Source: an uncultured Pelagibacteraceae bacterium (GTDB taxonomy: Bacteria; Pseudomonadota; Alphaproteobacteria; Pelagibacterales; Pelagibacteraceae). Taken from it: a stretch of DNA of 64,000 nt. The DNA lies in assembly GCA_902527215.1 (NCBI GenBank), contig CABZOF010000001.1, positions 186,001 to 250,000 of the forward strand, read 5' to 3'. The notes under the pieces are model-generated. The model did not search any database, was not told where the DNA came from, and saw only the letters and a list, made by a program, of their open reading frames with translations. Positions 20,569 through 30,520 of this stretch are shown piece after piece. Numbering within the stretch: position 1 is the stretch's first letter; each line of letters opens with the position of its first letter. The position numbers and the translations under genes were made by a program.

Positions 20569-21900
20569 TTAGATAATTGATTTTTTTACAATATTTACAC
20601 ATTTTGAGAGTATAGTTATGTCTCCAGTCTCACACATTATTCTCACTACTGGTTCTGTTCCAGACTTTCTTACTAACATTCTGCCCTTTCCTTTTATTAG
20701 ACTATTTGCTTTTTTAATTGCATTTTTACACTTAGGATTATTAATTATTGATTTATCTTGTACTTGAACATTCTCTAAAAGTTGAGGGGTTGGTGCAAAA
20801 TTTTCAAATATTTCACTCGCCTTTTTGCCTTTCCTCATAGAAAAAAGAATTTCTAGTGCTACCAATAAACCATCACCAGTAGTCGCAAACTTACCAAGTA
20901 TAATATGGCCAGATTGCTCTCCTCCTAAATTAAATTTACTTTTCTGCATAGCTTCTTTTACATATCTATCACCAACTTTTGATCTTATAAATTTGATTTT
21001 ATTTTTTGAAAAATATTTTTCTAATCCATAATTTGACATTAGAGTTCCAACAACTCCTCCTTTTAAAATATTTTTCTTTTTCCATCTTGTTGCCAGCATA
21101 GCTATTATTTTATCTCCATCAATAATTTTACCCTTTTCATCACAAATTATTATTCTATCTGCATCACCATCTAGAGAAATTCCAATATGGGACTTATTTT
21201 TTTTTGTATGATATTTAATTTTATTTGGAAATGTAGAACCACATTTTTTATTTATATTAAATCCATTTGGAGAAGTTCCAATTTCATGAACTATGGCACC
21301 CAATGATCTAAATAATTGAGGTCCTACTTTATATGCAGCTCCATTGGCACAATCTATTGTAATTCTTAAACCTCTTAAATTAAATTGTTTAGGAAAATTT
21401 GTTTTTAATATTTCGATATATCTATTTGAGCCATTTTCTAATCTCTTGACCCTTCCTAATATTTTAGGATCTGATAGTTTTTTTGATATTTTGGAGTCAA
21501 TAAGTTTTTCTATTTTTTTTTCTATTTTATCAGATAATTTTAATCCATCAGGTCCAAACAATTTTAAGCCATTGTCATAATAAGGATTATGAGATGCGGT
21601 GATCATAATGCCCATATTGGCTCTCATTTTTTTTGTAAGCATTGCTAAGCCGTTTGTTGGTAATGGTCCAAAAGTAAAAACATGCATTCCTGCTGATGTT
21701 AAACCAGATACTAATGCTGGCTCAAGTGTATATCCTGATAACCTTGTATCTTTTGCAATAATTGCTGTCTGTTTAGTTTTTTTTTGATTTTTAAAATATG
21801 TACCGGCAGCTAAACCAAACTTAAAAAACATATCACCATTTATTTTATCTCCGTTTACCTTGCCTCTTATTCCATCTGTTCCAAAATATTTTTTTATCAT
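20569..21900 (-). CDS. glmM: phosphoglucosamine mutase
   Basis: Converts glucosamine 6-phosphate to the 1-phosphate on the route to UDP-GlcNAc, and so feeds both peptidoglycan and the glycans encoded at the right of this window. The N-terminus KKYFGTDGIRGKVNGDKI is diagnostic. The active-site Ser is S103 in TASHNPYYDNGLKLFGPDG, the metal-binding loop is SLDGDADRIIICD, and the sugar-binding loop is GGEQSGHI. The C-terminal phosphate loop is VRKSGTEPVVRIM. It abuts folP upstream with a one-base overlap. The usual ftsH-folP-glmM order of proteobacteria is preserved. Confidence 0.97.
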   Translation of the reverse strand: MIKKYFGTDGIRGKVNGDKINGDMFFKFGLAAGTYFKNQKKTKQTAIIAKDTRLSGYTLEPALVSGLTSAGMHVFTFGPLPTNGLAMLTKKMRANMGIMITASHNPYYDNGLKLFGPDGLKLSDKIEKKIEKLIDSKISKKLSDPKILGRVKRLENGSNRYIEILKTNFPKQFNLRGLRITIDCANGAAYKVGPQLFRSLGAIVHEIGTSPNGFNINKKCGSTFPNKIKYHTKKNKSHIGISLDGDADRIIICDEKGKIIDGDKIIAMLATRWKKKNILKGGVVGTLMSNYGLEKYFSKNKIKFIRSKVGDRYVKEAMQKSKFNLGGEQSGHIILGKFATTGDGLLVALEILFSMRKGKKASEIFENFAPTPQLLENVQVQDKSIINNPKCKNAIKKANSLIKGKGRMLVRKSGTEPVVRIMCETGDITILSKCVNIVKKSII

Positions 21901-22952
21901 TATTTAAAATTTAATTTTTTAAAAACTTTTATTCCTTGGTTGATTTCATTAACATCATGGATCCTAAGTATTTGTACTCCCTGTAACATGCTAAAAATAC
22001 TTGAAGACACAGTCCCACCTAATCTTTCTTTACTATCGTTATTTACAGATATATCTTTAATAAATCTCTTTCTAGAGACTCCTAACATTACTGGCAATCC
22101 TAAAGAATGAAAAATAGAAACATTATTAATTAGAGTAATATTATGTTTCATATTTTTACCAAATCCTATTCCTGGATCTAAAATAATGTGATTATGTTGA
22201 ATTCCGTTTTTTCTAATGAACTTCAACTTATCCTCAAAAAAGTCATATATATCTAATAAAACGTTTTTATAATATGGATTTTTTTGCATAGTTTCTGTAT
22301 TACCTTTCATATGATGAAGAACAAATGGTAATTTACTTTTTTTTAAGAAATTAATAGTCTCCCTGTCATAGTTTAGACCAGATATATCATTTATTAGGTC
22401 TAGTTTATATTTTGAAGCATTTTTCATTACAAAACTTTTTCTAGTATCTAATGAAACAAAAAATTTTTTAGATTTTAAATAACTCATAACTTTTTTTACT
22501 CTCAGCCACTCCTCTGTTTGAAGAATTTCTTTAGAGCCTGGTCTTGTAGACTCACCACCTACATCAATTATCTTTGCTCCTTCTAAAATTAGTTTATTAA
22601 TTTGTTTTTTGGCAGAATTTTTTTTATTAAATTTTCCTCCATCAGAAAAACTATCTGGTGTTATATTTAAAACACCCATTAATATTGGTAAATTATTAAA
22701 TTTTAATTTAGGAATTTTTTTAACCCTCTGAATATTATTTACATCAATTAAAACTTTTTTTTTAATTTTTGATGGAAGATTTTTAATACTTCTAATATTT
22801 ATTTTTTTTTTATTATTCCTCGTAATTATTTCAATAGTATCAAATGAAAGTGATTTGTTGCCACTGACTGGAAGTGAAATTTTTTTTTTAACTTTTTCTC
22901 TTGATGTATTGTTGTAGTAAAAATTACACGCTCTTGTGTAATATTTCTGCAT
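21900..22952 (-). CDS. folP: dihydropteroate synthase
   Basis: Joins p-aminobenzoate to dihydropterin diphosphate in folate synthesis. The catalytic barrel starts near residue 90 with LMGVLNITPDSFSDGG and continues with DVGGESTRPGS and LDPGIGFGKN. The first 85 residues (KYYTRACNFYYNN..., SLPVSGNKSLSFDTIEIITR) correspond to the extra N-terminal segment of alphaproteobacterial FolP, so the 350-residue length is not an annotation error. It is 6 bases after ftsH and overlaps glmM by one base. Confidence 0.93.
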   Translation of the reverse strand: MQKYYTRACNFYYNNTSREKVKKKISLPVSGNKSLSFDTIEIITRNNKKKINIRSIKNLPSKIKKKVLIDVNNIQRVKKIPKLKFNNLPILMGVLNITPDSFSDGGKFNKKNSAKKQINKLILEGAKIIDVGGESTRPGSKEILQTEEWLRVKKVMSYLKSKKFFVSLDTRKSFVMKNASKYKLDLINDISGLNYDRETINFLKKSKLPFVLHHMKGNTETMQKNPYYKNVLLDIYDFFEDKLKFIRKNGIQHNHIILDPGIGFGKNMKHNITLINNVSIFHSLGLPVMLGVSRKRFIKDISVNNDSKERLGGTVSSSIFSMLQGVQILRIHDVNEINQGIKVFKKLNFK

Positions 22953-22958
22953 TAAATT

Positions 22959-24851
22959 TTAGTGAACAATCTTTGGTTTTAGTCCCATTGAACCTAGAGC
23001 AGAAGTTTGGTCATCTTCCTCTACTTTTAAATCTTCTTTATTTTTTGGATATAAATTTTTGTTTACTATGTCCTCAATTTCCTTGCCCGTCAATGTTTCA
23101 TAAGTAAGTAATGCTTTAGCTAATTTATGTAAGTCATCAATTTTATCAGTTAACACTTTCTTTGCTCTATCATAGCCTTGATCAACAAATTTTCTTATCT
23201 CTGTATCTACTTTTCTTGCAGTTTCTTCAGACATATTTTGTTGTCTTGCAACTGATCTTCCAAGAAAAACTTCTTCCTCATTTTCACCATAGGCAACTGG
23301 ACCAAGTTCTTTGCTTAATCCTGCTCTCATCACCATAGCTCTTGCTCTTTTTGTGGCTTGTTCTATGTCGCTAGCTGCTCCAGTAGTTACCTTATCATCA
23401 CCAAATATAATTTCTTCTGCAACTCTACCTCCCATAGCAATAGCCATTTGTGCATGTAGTTGTTCCCTTGTTTGAGATACTTCATCTCTTTCTGGTAGTT
23501 GCATTACCATTCCCAATGCTCTTCCTCTTGGAATTATTGTTGCCTTATGTATAGGGTATGCTGCCTTTTCATTAATAGTAACTATTGCATGACCAGCTTC
23601 GTGATAAGCGGTAAGTTTTTTCTCTTCTTCACTCATCACCATTGACCTTCTTTCGGACCCCATCATTACTTTATCTTTTGCCTCCTCGAACTCCATATAA
23701 GTAACTATTCTTTTGTTTTTTCTCGCGGCTAGTAACGCAGCTTCATTAACTAAATTTGCGAGATCAGCACCAGAAAATCCAGGAGTACCTCTTGCTATTG
23801 TCCTTAAATTTACATCTGGCGCCATTGATATTTTCTTAGCGTGTACTTTTAATATCTTTTCTCTTCCAAGTAAGTCAGGATTAGAAACTACTACCTGTCT
23901 ATCAAATCTTCCGGGTCTTAATAAAGCTGGATCAAGTACATCAGGTCTGTTAGTTGCTGCAATTATTATCACACCCTCATTTGTATCGAAGCCATCCATC
24001 TCTACAAGTAATTGGTTGAGTGTTTGTTCTCTCTCATCGTTTCCACCACCTAGACCTGCACCTCTACTTCTTCCTACTGCATCAATCTCGTCGATAAATA
24101 TTATGCACGGTGCATGTTTTTTTCCTTGCTCAAACATATCTCGAACTCTTGAAGCTCCTACACCAACAAACATCTCAACAAAGTCTGAACCCGATATTGT
24201 GAAGAAAGGTACTCCTGCCTCACCTGCTATTGCTCTTGCTAATAAAGTTTTACCAGTTCCTGGAGGTCCAACTAGAAGACACCCACGAGGTATTTTTCCA
24301 CCTAACCTACTAAACTTTTTTGGGTCTTTTAGAAACTCTACTACTTCTTCAACTTCCTCTTTAGCTTCTTCTACTCCAGCAACATCATTAAACGTAACTT
24401 TACCTTTTAATTCGTTCATCATTTTGGCTTTAGATTTTCCAAAACCCATCGCACCACCTCTGCCACCTTGCATCTGTCTCATAAAGAATATCCAAACAGC
24501 AATTAAAAGTAGCATCGGAAACCATGATAAAAGTACACCAAATAATGATGGCATTTTTTCTTCTAGAGGACTCGCTGAAATGCTTACTCCTTTATCACTC
24601 AATTTTTGAATTAAATTTGGATCATCAGGTGCATAAGTATTAAACATTTCTCCATTAGACATCACACCCTTAATATTTTTTCCTTGAATTTCTACTTGTA
24701 CAACTCTTCCATTGTCTACTTGTGTTAAAAATTCTGAAAATATTATATTATTTTTTTGATTAACTGATCCTTGTGGGTTTTTAAACATATTGTACAGGCC
24801 AATAGTTAGTATTACTATTACAGCCCACATCGCTAAATTTCTAAAATTCAT
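22959..24851 (-). CDS. ftsH: ATP-dependent zinc metalloprotease FtsH
   Basis: Inner-membrane AAA+ protease that degrades misfolded membrane proteins and regulators, classically sigma-32 and LpxC. TM1 is near residues 6-22 and TM2 near 102-124, with a periplasmic domain between them. Walker A GPPGTGKT is at residues 195-202, Walker B is [15 protein letters not shown], and the second region of homology is [11 protein letters not shown]. The zinc site is [10 protein letters not shown] near residue 416. The 630-residue length is normal. rpoH, a potential substrate, lies 5 kb away. The next gene upstream is tilS, with a 27-base gap. Confidence 0.98.
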   Translation of the reverse strand: MNFRNLAMWAVIVILTIGLYNMFKNPQGSVNQKNNIIFSEFLTQVDNGRVVQVEIQGKNIKGVMSNGEMFNTYAPDDPNLIQKLSDKGVSISASPLEEKMPSLFGVLLSWFPMLLLIAVWIFFMRQMQGGRGGAMGFGKSKAKMMNELKGKVTFNDVAGVEEAKEEVEEVVEFLKDPKKFSRLGGKIPRGCLLVGPPGTGKTLLARAIAGEAGVPFFTISGSDFVEMFVGVGASRVRDMFEQGKKHAPCIIFIDEIDAVGRSRGAGLGGGNDEREQTLNQLLVEMDGFDTNEGVIIIAATNRPDVLDPALLRPGRFDRQVVVSNPDLLGREKILKVHAKKISMAPDVNLRTIARGTPGFSGADLANLVNEAALLAARKNKRIVTYMEFEEAKDKVMMGSERRSMVMSEEEKKLTAYHEAGHAIVTINEKAAYPIHKATIIPRGRALGMVMQLPERDEVSQTREQLHAQMAIAMGGRVAEEIIFGDDKVTTGAASDIEQATKRARAMVMRAGLSKELGPVAYGENEEEVFLGRSVARQQNMSEETARKVDTEIRKFVDQGYDRAKKVLTDKIDDLHKLAKALLTYETLTGKEIEDIVNKNLYPKNKEDLKVEEDDQTSALGSMGLKPKIVH

Positions 24852-24878
24852 GACTATAAATTAAGAATTATTAATAAT

Positions 24879-25967
24879 TTAACAAGTGTCAATTTGTGCC
24901 AATTTAGAGGTATTCTGCCGTTTTTCTGGAGAAATAATGACTGAATTCTCAATTTTTTGAATTATACATCCTGAAAGTGTTTTTTTTGAGTAATTATTAA
25001 TAGATTTTAGATATTTAATTAAGTTCTCAACTTTAGCACCTCTTGCGAGAGTATTTTTTTTTCCAACTTTTTGAATTACCTCTGAAAATGATCTAAAAAC
25101 TATCTCATCTGGTTGTTTAAGAAAATCATTCTTTAAAATTATTGTTTTGCTGAGTTTCAAGTAATATGAATTATCTCTAATATTTTTTTTTACATAATAA
25201 TCTACGGCATAATTGCTTTTGCTTAAATTATTTAGAGATAATTTTAATTTGTTTAAAGTTAATCCATCATTCTGTAAATTTGAAATTAATTTTCTTACTT
25301 TTACTCTTAAAAATTTTTCATCATAGTTAGAGGGATCAATAACATTAAAATTAAAAGTATTTTTTGAAATATATGCTAAATCCTTTTTAGTTATATCAAT
25401 TAGTGGCCTTAGAATATAAATTTTATCATCAAATTTTATTTTAGATTTAATGTTACTAAATGAAATTAAACCCTTTAAACCTGAACCTCTTAATAATCTT
25501 ATAAAAAAGTTTTCAATCAAATCATCCATATGATGTGCAGTTAAAATCATATCAATTTTTTTTATTAAAGTTTTTTTTATAATTAATTTATATCTATTAT
25601 CTCTTGCAAAAGATTGAATATTTGTTGATACTTTTTCTTTTTTAACAGTAAGTATATTGCTGGAAATTTTAAATGATTTAAGTTTTTTTTTTACATATTT
25701 AGCCTCGTTTGAAGAATTTTTTCTAAGTTTATGGTCCACAATAAAAAAATAACACTTTGTTTTGTTTTCAATAGAATAACATTTAGCTAAGAATGTTAGT
25801 GCCATGCTGTCTACACCTCCCGAAACAGCTACACAAAAGCCTTTCGTAATATGGCTAGATATTTTTTTTTTAAAATTTAAGTAGATACTTTTTATTCTTG
25901 GATCATCTAATTTTTTGGAATAAAAATTATGAATTTTCTTTTTTACACTCAAATTCTTTTTCTTCAT
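24879..25967 (-). CDS. tilS: tRNA(Ile)-lysidine synthetase
   Basis: Modifies C34 of the tRNA-Ile that reads AUA to lysidine; essential in a genome this rich in AUA codons. The PP-loop is AVSGGVDSMALTF (SGGVDS at residues 49-54), followed by FFIVDHKLRKNSSNEA and LTAHHMDDLIENFFIRLLRG. The start is set at ATG 25967. The frame is open a further 21 codons, but that would lie deep inside cpoB and adds no conserved sequence. Even so, it overlaps the end of cpoB by 41 bases, unusually long for this window. At 362 residues the C-terminal domain is short. Confidence 0.9.
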   Translation of the reverse strand: MKKKNLSVKKKIHNFYSKKLDDPRIKSIYLNFKKKISSHITKGFCVAVSGGVDSMALTFLAKCYSIENKTKCYFFIVDHKLRKNSSNEAKYVKKKLKSFKISSNILTVKKEKVSTNIQSFARDNRYKLIIKKTLIKKIDMILTAHHMDDLIENFFIRLLRGSGLKGLISFSNIKSKIKFDDKIYILRPLIDITKKDLAYISKNTFNFNVIDPSNYDEKFLRVKVRKLISNLQNDGLTLNKLKLSLNNLSKSNYAVDYYVKKNIRDNSYYLKLSKTIILKNDFLKQPDEIVFRSFSEVIQKVGKKNTLARGAKVENLIKYLKSINNYSKKTLSGCIIQKIENSVIISPEKRQNTSKLAQIDTC

Positions 25968-26946
25968 AATACTTTGCTTTTTGAAGCACAGATTGAGTTG
26001 CATCAGGATATTGTTTTTTAACTCCAGCAATCATCAAGCATCCTTGATCTTTTTCTCCCATCTGGACTAGTGACACCCCTAGCTTTAATAAATTTTCTGG
26101 AGCAATTTTACTTTTTGGATACTTTTGATAACCTTCCAAATATGCAGTGGCTGCATCAGTGTACATTTGTCTTATTCTGTAAGTTTCTGCATACCAATAT
26201 TGTGCATTACCTGATAATTCATTATCTGGATTAACTAATACAAATTCTCTAAATGCTCTTTCAGCACTAGCATAATCACCAACTTTTAAAAAATTTCTTG
26301 CAAATTGATATTGCTCTTTTGGACTAGTATCAGGTAATATTTTTTCCTCTGCGTTAAAAACTTCTGAAATAATTGCTTCAGTCTGCTCTACAGTCTCTAT
26401 TAACTGTGTATTATTACTAGTAGTCATATCTTTATAAGATATTTCTCCTAGTGACTGTGGTTCTGAGGATCCAGGAAGGATTTTTTTTTGAGTTATATCT
26501 TCATTTACAAATGTTTGTTCAGTTTTCGGCAAAGAAGTAAGAGAGTTATTGTTTCCATTCACAATTGTAGATTGCTCTATTTGCTCAAATCTTAATTGGT
26601 TATCTTGCTGAACTTTAGAAAGTTTATTAGAGAGTTTGTCCAATTTAAAATTTATTTCTTCAAATTTATTTGTTAATTCCTGAAACTGTGTCTCTATTTC
26701 ATTTAATTTCAATAAATGTTTTGTTAACGCCTGTTCAGACTCTTTAGTTGATGCCTTTAGAGTTCTGCTTGTATCTGAATTTTCAGAAAATGACTGTGAG
26801 TAAACTGCTCTTTCTAGAGTTCTAAGATCTTTTTGAATATTTTCTAAGATTTCTTGTACTCCTTGATCTTGAGAAAATGAAATACTTGTTGAAAAAAATA
26901 AAAATGAGGCAAAGCTAACAAAAATCAACTTAATTAATGATCTCAT
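25927..26946 (-). CDS. cpoB: cell division coordinator CpoB (YbgF)
   Basis: Periplasmic protein that links the Tol-Pal machine to peptidoglycan synthesis at division. It has a signal peptide at residues 1-25 (LIKLIFVSFASFLFFSTSIS), an N-terminal coiled coil (about 30-130), a variable Ser/Thr/Gln-rich linker, and C-terminal TPR repeats from about residue 215 (QYQFARNFLKVGDYASAERA, then NAQYWYAETYRIRQMYTDAA). It is the last member of the tol-pal set but lies behind a strong hairpin terminator after pal, so it may have lower or separate expression. Confidence 0.9.
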   Translation of the reverse strand: MRSLIKLIFVSFASFLFFSTSISFSQDQGVQEILENIQKDLRTLERAVYSQSFSENSDTSRTLKASTKESEQALTKHLLKLNEIETQFQELTNKFEEINFKLDKLSNKLSKVQQDNQLRFEQIEQSTIVNGNNNSLTSLPKTEQTFVNEDITQKKILPGSSEPQSLGEISYKDMTTSNNTQLIETVEQTEAIISEVFNAEEKILPDTSPKEQYQFARNFLKVGDYASAERAFREFVLVNPDNELSGNAQYWYAETYRIRQMYTDAATAYLEGYQKYPKSKIAPENLLKLGVSLVQMGEKDQGCLMIAGVKKQYPDATQSVLQKAKYYEEKEFECKKENS

Positions 26947-26974
26947 AAAAACATTTGTAGTTATAATAATGGCA

Positions 26975-27008
26975 AAAAGAAGACCCTTACTCCTTTAAAG
27001 TAAGGGTC
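26975..27008 (-). terminator. intrinsic terminator after pal
   Basis: A perfect 10-base inverted repeat, GACCCTTACT (26982-26991) and AGTAAGGGTC (26999-27008), with a 7-base loop. On the minus strand it is followed by a T-rich tail (TTCTTTTTG). It begins 16 bases after the pal stop, with its orientation matching pal transcription. It is GC-richer than its surroundings, and I saw no other intrinsic terminator this clear in the window. Confidence 0.85.
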
Positions 27009-27024
27009 ATTAATTAGTTTATAC

Positions 27025-27579
27025 TTAATTTGCTTTTACTGTTACAGATCTTCTATTTTTTGACCATGAAAGTGGATTAGAACCTGAGTCTACAGGTCTC
27101 TCTTTTCCATAACTTAAAACTTTAATTCGATCAGACGAAACACCATAAGTCATCAAATAGTCTTTTGCAGCATTAGCTCTTCTCTCACCTAATGCTAAAT
27201 TATATTCTCTTGTGCCTCTCTCATCCGCATGTCCTTCAACCACTACTGTCACATTTGAGTTCTGTCTTAACCAAGCAGCCTGCTTTCTTAAAGTCTCTCT
27301 AGATGCTGTTGTCAAAATTGTTTCGTTTGTTGCAAAGAATACTCTGTCAGGAACTCCACTTGCGAGCTCACCTACAGTATCAGAGCCTATATAAACGTCA
27401 CCCTGCATTAACGCATCCAATTTTTCAATTGGATCTGCTTTTTGAGTCTCCGCTTCTTTAGTAGTAGTAGATGATGACTCTGTAGTTGTTTTTACAGACT
27501 TCTTAGTTGCACAGGCCGTAACAATTAAACCAAATATAACAACAAGAAATGCATTTTTTAAAATTTTGCTTAGATTCAT
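27025..27579 (-). CDS. pal: peptidoglycan-associated lipoprotein Pal
   Basis: Outer-membrane lipoprotein that anchors the envelope to peptidoglycan and binds TolB. A signal peptide ends in the lipobox IVTAC, with Cys23 as the lipidated residue. A Ser/Thr-rich linker follows, then an OmpA-like domain from about residue 75 with VVVEGHADERGTREYNLALG and ERRANAAKDYLMTYG. Length is 184 residues. The ATG is preceded by one of the few good Shine-Dalgarno sequences here. A terminator follows the stop. Confidence 0.97.
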   Translation of the reverse strand: MNLSKILKNAFLVVIFGLIVTACATKKSVKTTTESSSTTTKEAETQKADPIEKLDALMQGDVYIGSDTVGELASGVPDRVFFATNETILTTASRETLRKQAAWLRQNSNVTVVVEGHADERGTREYNLALGERRANAAKDYLMTYGVSSDRIKVLSYGKERPVDSGSNPLSWSKNRRSVTVKAN

Positions 27580-27584
27580 TTTTG

Positions 27585-27590
27585 CTCCTT
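27585..27590 (-). promoter_or_regulatory. strong Shine-Dalgarno site of pal
   Basis: AAGGAG on the minus strand, five bases before the pal ATG (27579). Most genes in the window have no recognisable SD, so this marks pal as probably highly translated. Confidence 0.7.
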
Positions 27591-27674
27591 CAATAGAATA
27601 TTATGAACTTAATCATGTAATTAGATGTTTTGTCCAGAAAAATCAACCAAATTTAACAGAATCCTTTATTTTCT

Positions 27675-29036
27675 TTAATTTCCTAATAAAGAAGACCATG
27701 ATGGGTCTGAGGCATCAGTCTCAGTTTTTACCAACCTCTCGTTGTATCCAGTTAAATCAATTGACCATAATTTAGCTGAAAATCCCTCACCTTTATCGTC
27801 AGTTTTTGTTTCTCTATAAAATATGATTATTCTTCCATTTGGAGACCATGAGGGAGCCTCTTGATAAAAATTTTCTGTAAGTAATCTTTCTCCAGATCCA
27901 TCAGTTCTCATAACTCCAATAAAAAATTTACCTTTGTGTAACTTTGTAAACGCTATTAAATCTCCTCTTGGTGACCAAACTGGTGTACCATAAATTCCTT
28001 TTCCAAATGATATTCTTTTAACTTTAGATCCATCACTTCTCATTACATAGATTTGCTGATAACCACTTCTATCAGAATTAAATGTGATATATTTACCATC
28101 AGGTGAGTATGATGGTGAGGTATCTATAGAGGGATGATCAGTTAATTTTTGTTGAATATTTGTCTCTAAATTTCTAACCCATATCTCCGAATTACCATCT
28201 TTTGCTAAACTCATTATAATTTTTTTTCCATCTGGAGAAAATCTTGGAGCGAATGTCATACCAGGAAAATCTCCCACAACCTCTTGCTTTCCAGTTTCAA
28301 TATTCAAAAGGTAAACCCTAGGCATATTTCTAAAGTATGAGAGATAGGTTACCATTTGATTTGTTGGATTAAATCTTGGGGTTAATACCAGCTCATTTCC
28401 TAAAGTTAAATATTTTGTATTAAATCCATCTTGGTCCATTATAGCTAATTTTTTTACTCTTTGAGTTTTAGGTCCTTCTTCTGATACATATATTATTCTA
28501 GTATCAAAATAACCACTTTCTCCTGTCAATCGCTCATATACCTTATCTGAAATTTTATGACCAACTCTTCTCCAATTAGTGGGTACTGTTGTCAAAGAAA
28601 ATCCATCAACCATTTTTGCTCCTAAAACATCCCAAAGTTTAAACTCAATCCTAATATAATCTTTTTCATTTATGATTTTAGAAGTTACCTTGCCAGTGAT
28701 CAAAACTTGAGACTTAATTAAAGCCCAATCTTCAAATCTTGGTTTTAAATGGGCGATATCTGGTTTTTGTAAGAAAGATTCTTTATTCAACGTTTCAAAC
28801 AATCCTGTTTTCCTTAAATTATTCTCTATTACTTTTGAAATTTCTATTCCTAAATTATCTATATCTAAATTTTTTTTAATTTTTTCTTTGGAGATTTCAT
28901 CAGAAAAAAATGGAGAAACAGAAATTGGTAAAGGATCAAGATTTCCTCTTGTTATATCAATTTCAACAAGTGAATAAGATATATTAGGTTTTAAAAGTAC
29001 ACAAAAAACATATAGTAATAGAAGTTTATTTCTCAT
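27675..29036 (-). CDS. tolB: Tol-Pal system protein TolB
   Basis: Periplasmic beta-propeller that connects Pal with TolA. A signal peptide covers about residues 1-22 ([20 protein letters not shown]). The N-terminal domain reaches about residue 165. It is followed by six propeller blades, visible as repeated [25 protein letters not shown] and SPNGRIIIF units. Length is 453 residues. The start overlaps the tolA stop by 4 bases; pal follows after 95 bases. Confidence 0.96.
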   Translation of the reverse strand: MRNKLLLLYVFCVLLKPNISYSLVEIDITRGNLDPLPISVSPFFSDEISKEKIKKNLDIDNLGIEISKVIENNLRKTGLFETLNKESFLQKPDIAHLKPRFEDWALIKSQVLITGKVTSKIINEKDYIRIEFKLWDVLGAKMVDGFSLTTVPTNWRRVGHKISDKVYERLTGESGYFDTRIIYVSEEGPKTQRVKKLAIMDQDGFNTKYLTLGNELVLTPRFNPTNQMVTYLSYFRNMPRVYLLNIETGKQEVVGDFPGMTFAPRFSPDGKKIIMSLAKDGNSEIWVRNLETNIQQKLTDHPSIDTSPSYSPDGKYITFNSDRSGYQQIYVMRSDGSKVKRISFGKGIYGTPVWSPRGDLIAFTKLHKGKFFIGVMRTDGSGERLLTENFYQEAPSWSPNGRIIIFYRETKTDDKGEGFSAKLWSIDLTGYNERLVKTETDASDPSWSSLLGN

Positions 29037-30100
29037 CCACCCATCATTTCTATTGGATTAAATCTTAATATCATTGTTTTCCACTTTTCATAACTTGTTG
29101 TTGGAAGATTTTTTATAGGGTTACAAAGTCTAATCGCTCTAATAACACTTTGGGCTATTTGATAAAAATCTCCTTCGCCAGGTGTATTCATCCTTACATG
29201 ATCCAACATTTCAAAGTTTTTTACAATTCCATTCTTTTCTAAATTTAGTTTCACAGTAACCAGTAAATCTTCACTATATGGCAACCCAGTGGGTACTGAC
29301 CAACATGTATAAATTTGGTGTCTAACTGCATATTCAGTAGTTACACTCAATTTAGAGAGCTTCATAGACTTATGGTCAGATTGTGTAATTCCCTCTACCT
29401 TATTTTTAACTTCCCCTACATTTTCATATTGCTTTGCAATTAAACCCTTAATTTTGTTAACATCTATATCTTTTTTTTCATATTCCGACACTTGTTTTGC
29501 CTTTTCATCTTTTAAAGGTTTTTTAATTTTTGCAAATTCTTTTATCACTTCGTCATTTTCAATTTTTTTTTCAATCTTTTTTCTTTTTTCTTTTTCAACA
29601 ACTATTTTTTTGTCGTCTTTTGAAGGTTGTTGTTCAGTTTCTTGTTTAGTTTCTATTTTTTCTAACTTTTTATCAGGTAATGGAACAGCCTCTGACTTTT
29701 CTAGCTTAATTTTTTCTTTTTTTTTTTCAGGAATAGGTATTTTTTTTGATTTTGATAAATCAATTTCATCTTTTTGATTTTCAAATTTTACTTGCTTTTT
29801 TTCATCTTTTTTTATTTCTTTTGGTGGTGCTTGCTCTGATAGTAGTTTTTTATTATCATTTTTTGCCTTTTCGATAATTTTTGCAGCCTTTGGTGCGTAT
29901 GGAATGTTTGTTTTCTCAGATATTTGTATCAATTCAACGGAAACGATTGGCATTAATTCTAAAGGTTTTTTAACAACAAATGGAAGTGCAAATATTGTGG
30001 CAAAAAATATTGTCCCATGAAAAATTACAGAAAATAACATTCCAAAAGAAAAATTATTTGATCCAACCTGAAAACCACTAAATGAAATTTTTTTAAGCAA
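29033..30100 (-). CDS. tolA: TolA-like energy-transducing protein (TonB-type C-terminus)
   Basis: Bridges the TolQR motor in the inner membrane to TolB/Pal. There is one membrane segment near residues 18-42 ([20 protein letters not shown]). A long Lys/Glu-rich helical spacer follows (about 80-235). The C-terminal domain contains [19 protein letters not shown] and [15 protein letters not shown], including two Cys as in TolA domain III. The sequence itself is weakly conserved, as usual for TolA; its position between tolR and tolB makes the call firm. Confidence 0.9.
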   Translation of the reverse strand: MLKKISFSGFQVGSNNFSFGMLFSVIFHGTIFFATIFALPFVVKKPLELMPIVSVELIQISEKTNIPYAPKAAKIIEKAKNDNKKLLSEQAPPKEIKKDEKKQVKFENQKDEIDLSKSKKIPIPEKKKEKIKLEKSEAVPLPDKKLEKIETKQETEQQPSKDDKKIVVEKEKRKKIEKKIENDEVIKEFAKIKKPLKDEKAKQVSEYEKKDIDVNKIKGLIAKQYENVGEVKNKVEGITQSDHKSMKLSKLSVTTEYAVRHQIYTCWSVPTGLPYSEDLLVTVKLNLEKNGIVKNFEMLDHVRMNTPGEGDFYQIAQSVIRAIRLCNPIKNLPTTSYEKWKTMILRFNPIEMMGG

Positions 30101-30102
30101 TA

Positions 30103-30519
30103 CTATCTCTCTTTGTATGGCTCAGATATTAAGGCAACTTTAGTGAATCCTGATCCTGAAAGTTTACCCATTACCTCTAATACTCTTCCATAGTTAATTG
30201 TTTTGTCGCCTCTTACATAAATTCTTGTATCAGTTCTGTTATTGGAGACAGCTAAAATTTTTTTAATTAGGGTGTCAAATTCAATTTTTGTCTCTTGAAT
30301 AAAAACCTCACCTTTTGAATTAATAGTTAATGTGAGAGGCTCACTTTCTTCAGGTAAGGTATCAGCTGAGGTTTCAGGTAAATCAACTTGTACTCCAACT
30401 GTGAGCAGGGGTGCAGTAACCATAAAAATAATCAAAAGGACAAGCATTACATCAACGAAGGGGGTTACATTTATTTCACTCATTGGTTCTCTCTCTGAGC
30501 GCTTTAAGTTAAATGCCAT
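30103..30519 (-). CDS. tolR: Tol-Pal system protein TolR (ExbD family)
   Basis: Proton-channel subunit of the TolQR motor. The short cytoplasmic N-terminus EREPMSEINVTPFVDVMLVL leads into the single TM helix near residues 18-38, with the conserved Asp in PFVDVMLVLLIIFMV. The periplasmic domain follows (TLTINSKGEVFIQE, then IYVRGDKTINYGRVLEVM). Length is 138 residues. One base separates it from tolQ and two bases from tolA. Confidence 0.96.
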   Translation of the reverse strand: MAFNLKRSEREPMSEINVTPFVDVMLVLLIIFMVTAPLLTVGVQVDLPETSADTLPEESEPLTLTINSKGEVFIQETKIEFDTLIKKILAVSNNRTDTRIYVRGDKTINYGRVLEVMGKLSGSGFTKVALISEPYKER

Positions 30520-30520
30520 A

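Noticed and set aside
23713..24609. A 298-codon plus-strand open frame opposite ftsH
   Set aside because: ftsH is unmistakable on the minus strand; the antisense frame is Ser/Pro/Leu-rich with no motif, the expected shadow of a conserved AAA+ gene.
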